Shown piece after piece: positions 1 through 7,282 of a stretch of 9,170 nt of DNA. Location: positions 1-9,170 of the forward strand of contig WRLW01000049.1 in NCBI GenBank assembly GCA_009777435.1. The letters run 5' to 3'. This stretch comes from Oscillospiraceae bacterium (GTDB taxonomy: Bacteria > Bacillota > Clostridia > Oscillospirales > UBA929). The notes under the pieces are model-generated. The model was not told the origin of the DNA. It saw only the letters and a program-made list of their open reading frames with translations, and did no database searches. Position 1 is the stretch's first letter. Each line of letters starts with the position of its first letter. The position numbers and the translations under genes were made by a program.

Positions 1-1
1 C

Positions 2-1006
2 GAATTGGGCCGAGGGCTTCTCGCCTTTTTCCCAAGCCGCATTGGCGCGGCGTCCATACCCCTTGCCATCGCGTTCGCGGTCATAGGGCAGTTTATGACC
101 ATGCAGAACCTGTATGTATTCATTGTCAACGGCGAGCTGATACTGCATAAGACATTTGAAAAAGACGTGCTGAACGCCATCTCGGAGGCGGGCATCGACA
201 TACACGCGGCAGACCTCGTGGATCCGGTTTCCTACAAGCCGTCGGGCGGCATCTCCGAGGTCGTGATACGCAAGCCCTGGTATGTGACCGTCGTGGCCGA
301 CGGCAAGAGCTATCGCCGGTTCACCATGGGCGACTCCGTGGCCTCCATGCTTAGTCATGTGGGCGTCACGCTGGGCGTCAACGATCAGGTGACGCCGGAT
401 TTGGGTATGCCCACCTCCGACGGGATGACCATAACCGTCACGCGCCGGAACAGGGAAATGCGCCGCCAGACAGAGGATATCCCGTTTGAGACCATACGCA
501 AGCCGCAAAAAAGCCTTAACGCCGGCGAGGAGCGCGTTGTGCAGCCGGGCGTCTTGGGCGAACGCGAGCTTCTATATCAAGCGATATACAGGGACGGCTT
601 GCAGGTGGGCGAGACCTTTGTGCGCGAGGGAGTCTCGCGCGAGCCCATATCCGAGATTATTGAATACGGCACCGGCGGCACGGTCAATGTGGATGGGGTT
701 AACAGGAGATATGTGCGCGCGCTCGATGTTGTGGCGACCGCTTATTCCACCGAGGGCCGCGAGCGTAAACGCACGGCCACCGGCACCATCGCCCGCGTGG
801 GCGCTATAGCGGTAGACCCGAGGGTAATCCCGCTGGGCACCAGAATGTATATCGAGGCCCCCAACGGCAGATGGGTTTACGGTATAGCCGTCGCGGAGGA
901 CACGGGCAAGCTTATCAAAGGCAACATTATCGACCTGTATTTTAACACGGTTGCCGAATGTATACAGTTCGGACGCCGAAAAGCGGTTGTGTACATACTG
1001 GAATAA
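2..1006 (+). CDS. YabE-like cell-wall protein with DUF348, G5 and 3D domains (5' end probably outside window)
   Basis: This is a membrane-anchored or secreted wall-remodelling protein of the YabE/RpfB-like type. Numbering from the TTG at base 5, residues 15-33 form a hydrophobic signal or anchor segment. Two DUF348 (ubiquitin-like) repeats lie at about 36-75 and 92-133, a G5 domain at about 147-225, and a C-terminal 3D domain at about 240-333. The 3D domain has TATG at 257-260, AVDPRVIPLGT at 269-279, and the three family aspartates D271, D299 and D310. In other members this domain resembles the MltA/Stt double-psi barrel and is linked to peptidoglycan cleavage; catalysis here is inferred. 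AEDTG is followed by K rather than the usual G. The frame is open to the first base and no SD is visible before TTG, so the true start may lie upstream. YabE genes often sit near ksgA/rnmV, but those are not in view. The gene ends 13 bases before a strong terminator. Confidence 0.9.
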   Translation, partial: ELGRGLLAFFPSRIGAASIPLAIAFAVIGQFMTMQNLYVFIVNGELILHKTFEKDVLNAISEAGIDIHAADLVDPVSYKPSGGISEVVIRKPWYVTVVADGKSYRRFTMGDSVASMLSHVGVTLGVNDQVTPDLGMPTSDGMTITVTRRNREMRRQTEDIPFETIRKPQKSLNAGEERVVQPGVLGERELLYQAIYRDGLQVGETFVREGVSREPISEIIEYGTGGTVNVDGVNRRYVRALDVVATAYSTEGRERKRTATGTIARVGAIAVDPRVIPLGTRMYIEAPNGRWVYGIAVAEDTGKLIKGNIIDLYFNTVAECIQFGRRKAVVYILE

Positions 1007-1019
1007 TCGCAAAAAAGCG

Positions 1020-1049
1020 CCGCCCCGGTGGATGAAACCACCGGGGCGG
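1020..1049. terminator. Bidirectional intrinsic terminator between convergent genes
   Basis: A perfect 12-bp stem (CCGCCCCGGTGG pairing with CCACCGGGGCGG) has a 6-base ATGAAA loop. On the plus strand it is followed by TTGTGTTTTT. On the minus strand it is followed by CGC and six Ts (the A-run at 1011-1016). It therefore fits rho-independent termination of both the YabE-like gene (stop at 1004-1006) and the minus-strand 87-residue gene (stop at 1062-1064). Confidence 0.93.
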
Positions 1050-1061
1050 TTGTGTTTTTGG

Positions 1062-1325
1062 TTATGAGAGCAGCGCCAGCACACGCTCGGGCGTGGAATT
1101 CGACTGCGCGCCGATCGCGTTCTCGGGGTTTTGGAGTATTGAGTTAAGGAGCGGCGCCAGCTCTTCCGAGGTAAAATCCGCCGCCGCGCCCGAAGGCTCA
1201 AGCCTGTTCCGCGCGGTGATGACCACCGCGTCGTCGAATCCGTCCTCGCGCGGAGCCTCCGCGGCTTGCTGCGTCTTGCGCTGCTGTTCCTTAGCCGGCG
1301 CTCCCGACAGCGGAGGTATCTTCAT
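1062..1325 (-). CDS. Small hypothetical protein, 87 residues, own promoter and terminator
   Basis: I do not recognise this family. The protein is soluble-looking, with no signal peptide, membrane segment or Cys. Residues 1-8 (MKIPPLSG) are followed by a polar Lys/Gln/Glu/Ala-rich stretch (about 10-30), probably disordered. Next comes a DDAVVITARN segment, then a likely helical C-terminal half (about 50-87) ending STPERVLALLS. The ATG at 1325 is chosen because AAGGTG (1334-1339) lies 8 bases upstream. The in-frame GTG at 1334 would overlap that SD. The case that it is real rests on a good SD, an extended -10 promoter upstream, and a strong terminator 13 bases after the TAA. The opposite-strand frame has none of these. 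It lies downstream of the hybrid sensor gene on the same strand with a 117-base gap, so a functional link is possible but not shown. Confidence 0.75.
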   Translation of the reverse strand: MKIPPLSGAPAKEQQRKTQQAAEAPREDGFDDAVVITARNRLEPSGAAADFTSEELAPLLNSILQNPENAIGAQSNSTPERVLALLS

Positions 1326-1333
1326 CTGTCTCA

Positions 1334-1339
1334 CACCTT
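1334..1339 (-). promoter_or_regulatory. Ribosome binding site deciding the 87-residue start
   Basis: AAGGTG on the minus strand lies 8 bases before ATG 1325-1323. It overlaps the upstream in-frame GTG (1334-1332), which therefore cannot use it. Confidence 0.7.
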
Positions 1340-1390
1340 ATATCCGGTAAATATGACGCGGAATCAGCTGTAATATCCCGCCCGTTACAT

Positions 1391-1419
1391 ATTATATCAC
1401 AGTTTAACCGGAAACGCAA
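1391..1419 (-). promoter_or_regulatory. Extended -10 sigma-A-type promoter for the 87-residue gene
   Basis: On the minus strand a perfect TATAAT (1396-1391) is preceded by TG and one base (1399-1397), an extended -10. A weak -35 candidate, TTGCGT (1419-1414), sits exactly 17 bases upstream. The start point would be near 1384, giving a leader of roughly 58 bases with no riboswitch fold that I recognise. Extended -10 elements can compensate for a poor -35. Confidence 0.7.
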
Positions 1420-1442
1420 ACATATTTTTCGGCGGCCCGCCG

Positions 1443-4400
1443 TCAGCCGACGGCCGACTTTATGCGCGACGCCGTGACGGCCGCGAACCTGCACATTTCC
1501 TTATGCGAATCCGATTTTGGCCGCTTGTCTATCAGGTCGGCAATGGTGACGCGTATCATACGCGCTAATTTTAAGGCTCCGAGATTGGCCGCCCCGCTTA
1601 TCAGCATGTGATAATAGACAAGCGACTTGTCACGGTTGGCTAAGGTCTCGTCATATGGTTCGATCCTTGACAGGTCGTCGGCGAACCGGAGCAGGGCCTC
1701 CCTGTATTTTGTCTCGTCGCCCCCAAAGCGCGCGAGCGCCGTCGAGACGTCGATATCCTCGATGTCAAAGCCCGCGTGCGCGTAGTCCATTATGCGCGAC
1801 GCGCGGCGCCGGAGGGAGACGGGCAGGATACGGGCCAGCTCGCGGCTCAGCTTTTCAAACTCCAGCGGCTTGCCGACCACCCCGTTCATGCCGGCGCTCA
1901 TATATTCTTCTATCTGATCGGACATGACGCCCGCGGTCATGGCGACTATTGGTATATCGCGGTATGATTTGGGGCTTCGCCTTATGCTCCGGGTGGCCTC
2001 CATGCCGTCCATGACCGGCATTATGATATCCATCAGCACCGCGTGGAAGCTCTGCTTGTTCAGCAGCTCGATGGCCTCCTTGCCGTTGCCTGCGATGACC
2101 GCCTTGATGCCCAGCACCTCAAGCATATTCACGCCGATCTCCTGATTGATGGTATTGTCCTCGACAAGTAGCACCTCGACGTTTTCAAAGGTATCCAAGG
2201 CGGTTTTCATTATGGGGATACCCGTTTCCAGCGCCTCCTGCAAGCAGCTCACAAAGACCGACGGCACCAGCGGTTTTTGAATGACGTCGGCAAACTCGAA
2301 CAGCTTCTTTTCCTTGTCGGGCACCTGCGTGGCAATCATAAGGAGCTTTACGGACGGCGAGATGGACAGCAGCTTATGCGCCAGCTCTATACCTGTCGTA
2401 TCCTCAAGCCTGTAATCGGTTATGACCAGATCAAACGGCTCGCCCCGCTCAAGGCGCTCGGACACGATCTCCAAAGCCTCCGCGCCCGTCGAGGCCAATA
2501 CGGGTATCAGCCCAAGCTGACCCAGCAGCTTTTCCATTATGTCGCACGAGTATTTGTCGCCGTCCACCACAAGGATGTGGGCCGTGTGGATGCTGTAGCC
2601 GGCCAGCATCTGGACTATGGTGGCTTCGGAATCCGCGATCTGGAAGGGCAGCTCGACGTTGAAATGGGAGCCTTTGCCGGGGGCGCTGGAGACGGATATA
2701 TGGCCGCTCATTAGATTGACCATATGCTTTGTGACCGCCATGCTCAGCTCGGCGCTGTGGTCAATTGAGCTGTAGCCCGGCTGGCTGAACGGCGTAAACA
2801 AACCCTCGAGCTGCTTTTCGTCCATGCCGGCGCCGGTGTCCTCCACCTCAAAGCGCAGCATGGCCTTGCCGGTTATGGGCTGCTTGACCGACACGCGCAG
2901 CAGGACATGGCCGGCGTCCGTATATCTGGCGGCATTCTCCAGCAAGCCTTTAAGCACCTGCCACAGCTTTATCTTGTCGCCGTAAAGGATATACGGTACG
3001 TCGGGCCTTATGTCGAGCAGCATCTCGACGGGCTTGTCCTCTATATGCGACGAGGCCAGCATAAACGCGCTGGCTATAACGTCCTCAAGGTTAAACTCCG
3101 ACTCCGCGAGGTATATTTTTTGATCCTCAAGCTTGGAGAAATCCAAAAGGCTGTTGACGACGTTCATCAGCCTGTGCGCGGAGCTGTTTATCTTGAGCAG
3201 GGTGTCGTAGCACCATGAGTTTTGCTCGTTTAACAAAGCAAGCTGGGACAGGCCGATTATAATGTTCATGGGCGCGCGCATCTTGCGGCTTATGCCGATC
3301 AGGAAGCGGTTTTTATGGCTGTTGGCCTCGCGCTCATGCTCGGCGGCGTTTTGAAAGACGCTGATTTGCTGCTTTTCGGCCGCAAGGTCATGTATGACCT
3401 TGACGGTAACTGTGTTGCCCTTGAAGCGCACGGGCCTCGCCTCGACGCGCGTGTCTATCACATTGCCGGCGTGCGTCCTGTATTTGTATTCCCCGCTCCT
3501 GCTTTCGCCGGGCGCGGCCGTGTCCTTGAAATAAAGATTGCTCTCCCTGAACCCGATGATATCCGCGTGATCGGGGGTCTCAAACAAACGCAGATACGCG
3601 TTGTTGGCATATATTATCTCGGTGGTCACCGGATCGGTAAGCACGACGGCCATGGGCAGGCTGTCTATAATACGCGAAAACTCGTCCTTCTCGCGTATGG
3701 CCAGCATATTTTCGCGCACCAGCTCCTCAATGTCGATTATCCACACGGACATATTCACGCCGGCGCCGGCCAAGAGTCTGACATACATGCGGCACCGTCT
3801 CTGCCCGCCGCCTATATCCGAGGTTTTGAGACGCGCGAGGAAGCCGGACTCCGGGTCGGCGCCCGAGATATGGTCAAGCAGACCGTCGTAGTCCTCGCCG
3901 TATACAAACAGCTCCGAAAATTCCATGCGCGTTTGAAGCGCGAGTAATTTCGACGCTGCGGCGTTATGGTAGGCGACGGCGCCTTTCTCGATCAGAATAT
4001 ACGCCTCCGGCGCGGCGGCCGTCATATCCTCAAGGCCGGCTAACAGCCTATTAAGGTTTCCGGCAAAATCCCGCCACTGACCGTCGTAGCCGTCGGCACT
4101 CAGGCGCGCGCGCGGATTGCCCGAATCCGCGCGTTTGGCCAGCGCGCCGGTCTCTTCCGCGACGCTCAGCACCCTGTCGCGCAGACCGGACAGCGCGGAA
4201 GCCATGCGTCCCTGCTCGTCATGCCGGGGGAACCCGCTGAGGTCGCCCGAGAAGTCGCCCTTGATATACCCTTCGGCGACGCCGGCTAAACGCTCGATAT
4301 TTTTGCGCCGGTGTATGGCGTAGAACACATACAGCAGAGATACCAGCACGATGGCCAGCGCGGACAGTATCACATACAGCAGCGCCGTTTCGATATCGGC

Positions 4401-4919
4401 GCGCGTCCGCGCGGCCTCTGTTTCATGGCGCAGCGAAAATTCGTCGCGCAGCTGCTCCAGCGCGCCGTAAGCCGCCAGTTTAAGGTATCTGTAATCGTCG
4501 CCCCAAATCATTTCCCGCGCGGCTTCCGTGCCCTTGCTCTGCGCCGTGCTGAAAATTCTCAGTTCATACGCCGCCAGACTGTCGGCGCACTCCCTGACCT
4601 TGGCGGTAAGCATCTGTTCGCCGGTGGTAATATCCTGCGCCAGTATATCGCTTATAATACGTTCCTTTGAGCGCGCCGCGTTATGCTCGTCAACATAAGC
4701 CACGAGATAGTCGCCCGAGCCGGTGCGCACATAGGATTCGGTTTGGGCCGCGAGGAAGTCGTATATGTCGCGCATCTCATAAACCGACTCCATAAGGCTT
4801 CTGTGCGTCTCAAACCCGGAACGGTCTTGATCCACGGCCATACGCAGGCGCGCGAAAGACACGGCCATTACGACCGCGAACAGAATAGGTAAAAACCGCA
4901 ATATTCTTACAGGATTCAA
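1443..4919 (-). CDS. Membrane hybrid sensor: degenerate histidine kinase with two receivers and Hpt
   Basis: This 1158-residue hybrid phosphorelay sensor probably sits in the cytoplasmic membrane. TM1 is about 7-24, followed by a helical extracytoplasmic sensor at 27-176. TM2 is about 178-201, HAMP-like 203-255, an uncertain PAS-like region 300-400, and PAS 413-512. HisKA is about 535-602, HATPase about 645-760, REC1 778-897, REC2 914-1035 and Hpt about 1055-1158. The H-box reads ISRKMRAPMN where MSHEIRTPLN is usual, so the phospho-accepting His is R545. N662 (N-box) and D694-T-G-x-G698 (G1) remain, but the G2 lid GLGL is replaced around 721-730 (HSAELSMAVT). REC1 has D835, T864 and K882, but its acidic pair is D786-G787. 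REC2 is complete: E920/D921, D964, T995, K1017. Hpt keeps H1104 but has HMLIS for HxLKG. Autophosphorylation is therefore unlikely (inference). No DNA-binding output domain is present. The TTG start follows GGGGGTG by 7 bases; the next Met (18) would cut TM1. Confidence 0.93.
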   Translation of the reverse strand: MNPVRILRFLPILFAVVMAVSFARLRMAVDQDRSGFETHRSLMESVYEMRDIYDFLAAQTESYVRTGSGDYLVAYVDEHNAARSKERIISDILAQDITTGEQMLTAKVRECADSLAAYELRIFSTAQSKGTEAAREMIWGDDYRYLKLAAYGALEQLRDEFSLRHETEAARTRADIETALLYVILSALAIVLVSLLYVFYAIHRRKNIERLAGVAEGYIKGDFSGDLSGFPRHDEQGRMASALSGLRDRVLSVAEETGALAKRADSGNPRARLSADGYDGQWRDFAGNLNRLLAGLEDMTAAAPEAYILIEKGAVAYHNAAASKLLALQTRMEFSELFVYGEDYDGLLDHISGADPESGFLARLKTSDIGGGQRRCRMYVRLLAGAGVNMSVWIIDIEELVRENMLAIREKDEFSRIIDSLPMAVVLTDPVTTEIIYANNAYLRLFETPDHADIIGFRESNLYFKDTAAPGESRSGEYKYRTHAGNVIDTRVEARPVRFKGNTVTVKVIHDLAAEKQQISVFQNAAEHEREANSHKNRFLIGISRKMRAPMNIIIGLSQLALLNEQNSWCYDTLLKINSSAHRLMNVVNSLLDFSKLEDQKIYLAESEFNLEDVIASAFMLASSHIEDKPVEMLLDIRPDVPYILYGDKIKLWQVLKGLLENAARYTDAGHVLLRVSVKQPITGKAMLRFEVEDTGAGMDEKQLEGLFTPFSQPGYSSIDHSAELSMAVTKHMVNLMSGHISVSSAPGKGSHFNVELPFQIADSEATIVQMLAGYSIHTAHILVVDGDKYSCDIMEKLLGQLGLIPVLASTGAEALEIVSERLERGEPFDLVITDYRLEDTTGIELAHKLLSISPSVKLLMIATQVPDKEKKLFEFADVIQKPLVPSVFVSCLQEALETGIPIMKTALDTFENVEVLLVEDNTINQEIGVNMLEVLGIKAVIAGNGKEAIELLNKQSFHAVLMDIIMPVMDGMEATRSIRRSPKSYRDIPIVAMTAGVMSDQIEEYMSAGMNGVVGKPLEFEKLSRELARILPVSLRRRASRIMDYAHAGFDIEDIDVSTALARFGGDETKYREALLRFADDLSRIEPYDETLANRDKSLVYYHMLISGAANLGALKLARMIRVTIADLIDKRPKSDSHKEMCRFAAVTASRIKSAVG

Positions 4920-4926
4920 AAGGCCA

Positions 4927-4933
4927 CACCCCC
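4927..4933 (-). promoter_or_regulatory. Ribosome binding site supporting a TTG start for the sensor
   Basis: GGGGGTG (a GGAGGTG variant) on the minus strand lies 7 bases before TTG 4919-4917. It supports the non-ATG start, which keeps the first membrane segment whole. Confidence 0.65.
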
Positions 4934-4945
4934 GAATACACTGTC

Positions 4946-4974
4946 AGTATATAACGACCGCGCCGGCTTGTCAA
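4946..4974 (-). promoter_or_regulatory. Near-consensus sigma-A promoter for the hybrid sensor gene
   Basis: On the minus strand a perfect -35 TTGACA (4974-4969) is followed after 17 bases by -10 TATACT (4951-4946). Transcription should begin near 4939, leaving a leader of about 20 bases before the TTG codon. This makes the sensor a separate unit from the upstream operon. No operator repeat was recognised. Confidence 0.85.
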
Positions 4975-5023
4975 CGCCGCGTTACGACAGCGCCCGACAA
5001 CCGCCGCGGCCCCCCTCGCACAC

Positions 5024-6217
5024 TTAGAAAAAAGCGATCCTTAAGTTGAATTTAACGGTCTCGGGCGCGTCGTTGCCGTCACGCGGGGTAAGAGTGAGGA
5101 TAAATCTGTGTTCGCCGGGTTCGAGGGCCACTCTGCCGCTTATCGCAAAGCTGAGGCTTTGGATTGGGGGAATAACCTCTTCTCCGTCCGGGCCAAGTAT
5201 GCGCACCTCGCCGTAGTGATGCTCCGCGTGGTATTCAAGGCTGTAAGCGTATGCCGGATTCGCGGCGGGTATGTCGAACGTCCCCACGTAGCCGGCGTAC
5301 CCCGCCGCGGAGTATGTGCGCTCGGCCTCGTAGACGGTCGTCGAAAGCACTGCGGATACCATGCCGGCCGAAAACATGAATATACCGGCGGTCAGCGCTG
5401 CCGTCAGCGGCAAAACGCGTATTTTACCCGACGGGTCGCGCAGCAGCGCCCAGCCTATGACTATCGGTATGACGCCCAGCCCGGCAAGCATGAAGCCCTG
5501 CCCGGCGCTGATCGCCTCCGCGGCGGCGGCCGCGTCCGGCGCTTCCGCGCCGGCGGACGAGATAAGAACCGAGATCAGGTTGTTTATAAAGTGAAGCAGC
5601 ATGGGCAAAACAATGTTTTTGGTGCGTATCATAATATAACTAAGGCCCATGCCGAGTATGGCCGTCGCCAAAAAGCGATAGGCGTCGATATGAAACGCGC
5701 CGAACAGCGCGCCCATATACAGCACCCGAACCCAGGTGCGGCTTATGCGCGAGCTGCCCGAAAGTATGAACCCCCGGTGCATCATTTCCTCACATATGCC
5801 CGGCAATACGGCCACGGCGGCTATTTGAAACAGAACGCCGCCCTGGGCGAAGTAATCGTTGATCTCGGCGCTCCTGTCGAGCATACCCGGAAACAGCATC
5901 ATTATAAAAAGCGAGGCGCCTATCGAAACCAGATAGGCCCCGCCCCACATCATCAAAGCGCCGGGAACGTGACGCACCCTGACGCGTTCCATAGGGAACA
6001 CGGACTTTATGCCGGTCTTGAATATCAGGGCAAACAGCAGCGTGACGGCCGCTATGCCGAGCTGGGTGACCACCATGCCCCACAGGCCCCAGTAATACTG
6101 CGCGAACGAAAACACGAAAATCAGCAGCAGCGATACCACGGCCAGCAGCAGCAGCCCGTGCCGCAGCTTAGGCTCGCGGTTGGTCTCCGGCTTTATATCG
6201 AAACTGTTTGCGTCCAT
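5024..6217 (-). CDS. CPBP (CAAX protease/bacteriocin-processing) family membrane metalloprotease with C-terminal extension
   Basis: This 397-residue integral membrane protein belongs to the CPBP/Abi (Rce1-like) family of intramembrane proteases. Members cleave prenylated proteins in eukaryotes and process or confer immunity to bacteriocins in some bacteria; the substrate here is unknown. Family motifs are present: E143-E144-x3-R148 (EEMMHR), F172-x3-H176 (FGAFH) and H209-x3-N213 (HFINN). Membrane segments lie at about 19-41, 45-68, 85-108, 126-141, 163-178, 180-197, 203-222, 240-259 and 268-293. After the last one, a roughly 100-residue hydrophilic tail (294-397) looks beta-rich (Tyr-rich start, then GPDGEEV, ALEPGEHRFILTL) and is probably outside the membrane. 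Such a tail is not part of the core family. The ATG is well set by GGAGG (6226-6230), 8 bases upstream. The gene starts 18 bases after the mtnA stop, so it is probably the last gene of the four-gene operon. Confidence 0.9.
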   Translation of the reverse strand: MDANSFDIKPETNREPKLRHGLLLLAVVSLLLIFVFSFAQYYWGLWGMVVTQLGIAAVTLLFALIFKTGIKSVFPMERVRVRHVPGALMMWGGAYLVSIGASLFIMMLFPGMLDRSAEINDYFAQGGVLFQIAAVAVLPGICEEMMHRGFILSGSSRISRTWVRVLYMGALFGAFHIDAYRFLATAILGMGLSYIMIRTKNIVLPMLLHFINNLISVLISSAGAEAPDAAAAAEAISAGQGFMLAGLGVIPIVIGWALLRDPSGKIRVLPLTAALTAGIFMFSAGMVSAVLSTTVYEAERTYSAAGYAGYVGTFDIPAANPAYAYSLEYHAEHHYGEVRILGPDGEEVIPPIQSLSFAISGRVALEPGEHRFILTLTPRDGNDAPETVKFNLRIAFF

Positions 6218-6225
6218 GAAGAAAT

Positions 6226-6230
6226 CCTCC
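6226..6230 (-). promoter_or_regulatory. Ribosome binding site of the CPBP protease gene
   Basis: GGAGG on the minus strand lies 8 bases before ATG 6217-6215. It occupies the short gap after the mtnA stop and leaves no room for a separate promoter. Confidence 0.8.
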
Positions 6231-6235
6231 GTTTG

Positions 6236-7282
6236 TCAGCCGCGCAGACGGCCGTAATCCTTTAGGCTTTTCAGTTCCTCGGCGGAGCGGGCGACCCCGT
6301 ATTCGGTGATATAGGCCGTTATGTTTTTGGCGGGCGTCACATCGAAGGCCGGGTTGAAAATGCGCGCGTTGGGATGCGTCGTCTGCACGCCGGCGAATAC
6401 GCTCAGCTCCTCCGGCTGGCGCTGCTCGATGGGTATCATCGTCCCGTCGGCCATATCAAAGTCCACGGTGGAGAACGGGGCGGCCACATAGAACGGTATT
6501 TTGTGCGCTGCGGCCAAAACCGACAGCGCGTAAGTGCCGACCTTATTGGCCGCGTCGCCGTTGCGCACGATACGGTCGGCGCCCACTATAACGGCGTCCA
6601 CCAAGCCGTCGCGCAGCACGGCGCCCGCCATGCTGTCGGCTATCAGCGTCACGTTTATGCCGGACTCCGCCAGCTCCCAGGCTGTAAGGCGCGCGCCCTG
6701 GAGCAGCGGGCGCGTTTCGTCCACATACACGTCAAAACGGTATCCGCGCTCACGCAAAACATACAGCGGCGCCGTCGCCGTGCCGTATTCGGGCGCGGCT
6801 AACGCCCCCGCGTTGCAATGCGTGAGGATGCCGCGGCAAAATTCCAGCAGGTCGGCGCCGTACAGTCCTATGGAGCGGCTGGCCTGCGACTCGCTCTGCG
6901 CGAGCGTCTCGGCTTCGTTGAGCAGGGCGTCCGCGGCGGACTTGATGTTAGTAAAATAATATTTTGAGGCGAACTCCTTCATGCGCCCGACAGCCCAAAA
7001 AATATTGCCGGCCGTGGGCCGCGCGCCGCACAGCCGTTCCGCCGCGGCGTTCACGGCCAGATGGAAGGCCGCGGTATCGGAAATAGCGGCGTTCCTGACG
7101 CCCAGATACACGCCGAAAGCGCCCGCCAGGCCCAGAGCCGGCGCGCCGCGCACGCGCATATTGCACATGGCCTCGCGCATCTCCTCAACGGTGTTGATCT
7201 CAATTGGCTCCAACCGGCCCGGCAGCAGCGTCTGGTCTATTATGAACACCCTGCCTCCGTCACTGTAAACGGGTCTGATCAT
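6236..7282 (-). CDS. mtnA: S-methyl-5-thioribose-1-phosphate isomerase
   Basis: This cytoplasmic enzyme converts 5-methylthioribose 1-phosphate to methylthioribulose 1-phosphate in methionine salvage; related 5-deoxyribose 1-phosphate salvage uses the same chemistry. At 348 residues it has normal family length. Signatures along the chain are RGAPALG (45-51), RPTAGNIFWAV (88-98), THCNAG (154-159, catalytic C156), DETRPLLQGARLTAWEL (188-204), GADRI (234-238, catalytic D236), NGDAANKVGTY (241-251), IPIEQR (283-288) and NPAFDVTPA (310-318). C156 and D236 match the known Cys/Asp pair of the Bacillus enzyme. No key residue is missing. These motifs separate it from eIF2B subunits and ribose-1,5-bisphosphate isomerase. 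ATG overlaps the MATE stop as ATGA, with GGAGGG (7292-7297) 9 bases upstream inside the MATE gene, so translation is probably coupled. No other salvage gene (mtnK, mtnB, mtnN) is in the window. Confidence 0.95.
   Translation of the reverse strand: MIRPVYSDGGRVFIIDQTLLPGRLEPIEINTVEEMREAMCNMRVRGAPALGLAGAFGVYLGVRNAAISDTAAFHLAVNAAAERLCGARPTAGNIFWAVGRMKEFASKYYFTNIKSAADALLNEAETLAQSESQASRSIGLYGADLLEFCRGILTHCNAGALAAPEYGTATAPLYVLRERGYRFDVYVDETRPLLQGARLTAWELAESGINVTLIADSMAGAVLRDGLVDAVIVGADRIVRNGDAANKVGTYALSVLAAAHKIPFYVAAPFSTVDFDMADGTMIPIEQRQPEELSVFAGVQTTHPNARIFNPAFDVTPAKNITAYITEYGVARSAEELKSLKDYGRLRG

Noticed and set aside
572..1201. 209-codon open frame on the minus strand
   Set aside because: It runs through the bidirectional terminator and is antisense to the 3D-domain coding region. 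The Arg/Ser-rich product is typical of a shadow.
1093..1350. 85-codon open frame on the plus strand opposite the small gene
   Set aside because: It begins with GTG without an SD just after a terminator. The minus-strand gene has promoter, SD and terminator in order.
1439..1454. Hairpin overlapping the sensor stop codon (GCCGTC/GACGGC, 4-base loop)
   Set aside because: It is only 6 bp, and on the minus strand it is followed by a G+C-rich stretch and then As rather than a T-run, so it is not called a terminator.
3285..3287. Possible sequencing error (CAC to CGC) behind the missing H-box His
   Set aside because: The adjacent Glu codon is also changed to Lys and the G2 motif is lost elsewhere in the same gene, while the reading frame is intact, so a single error is unlikely.
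3315..3947. 210-codon open frame on the plus strand
   Set aside because: It is antisense to the PAS and H-box coding part of the hybrid sensor and has no recognisable domain. Long shadows are common in G+C-rich DNA.
4993..5000. GCCGCGGC palindrome after the CPBP gene
   Set aside because: It is a short palindrome with no loop and no T-run, expected by chance at this base composition.
5108..6265. 385-codon open frame on the plus strand
   Set aside because: It lies opposite the CPBP protease gene, which has clear family motifs and a good SD. The shadow protein is rich in His, Gln, Arg and Tyr with no family features.
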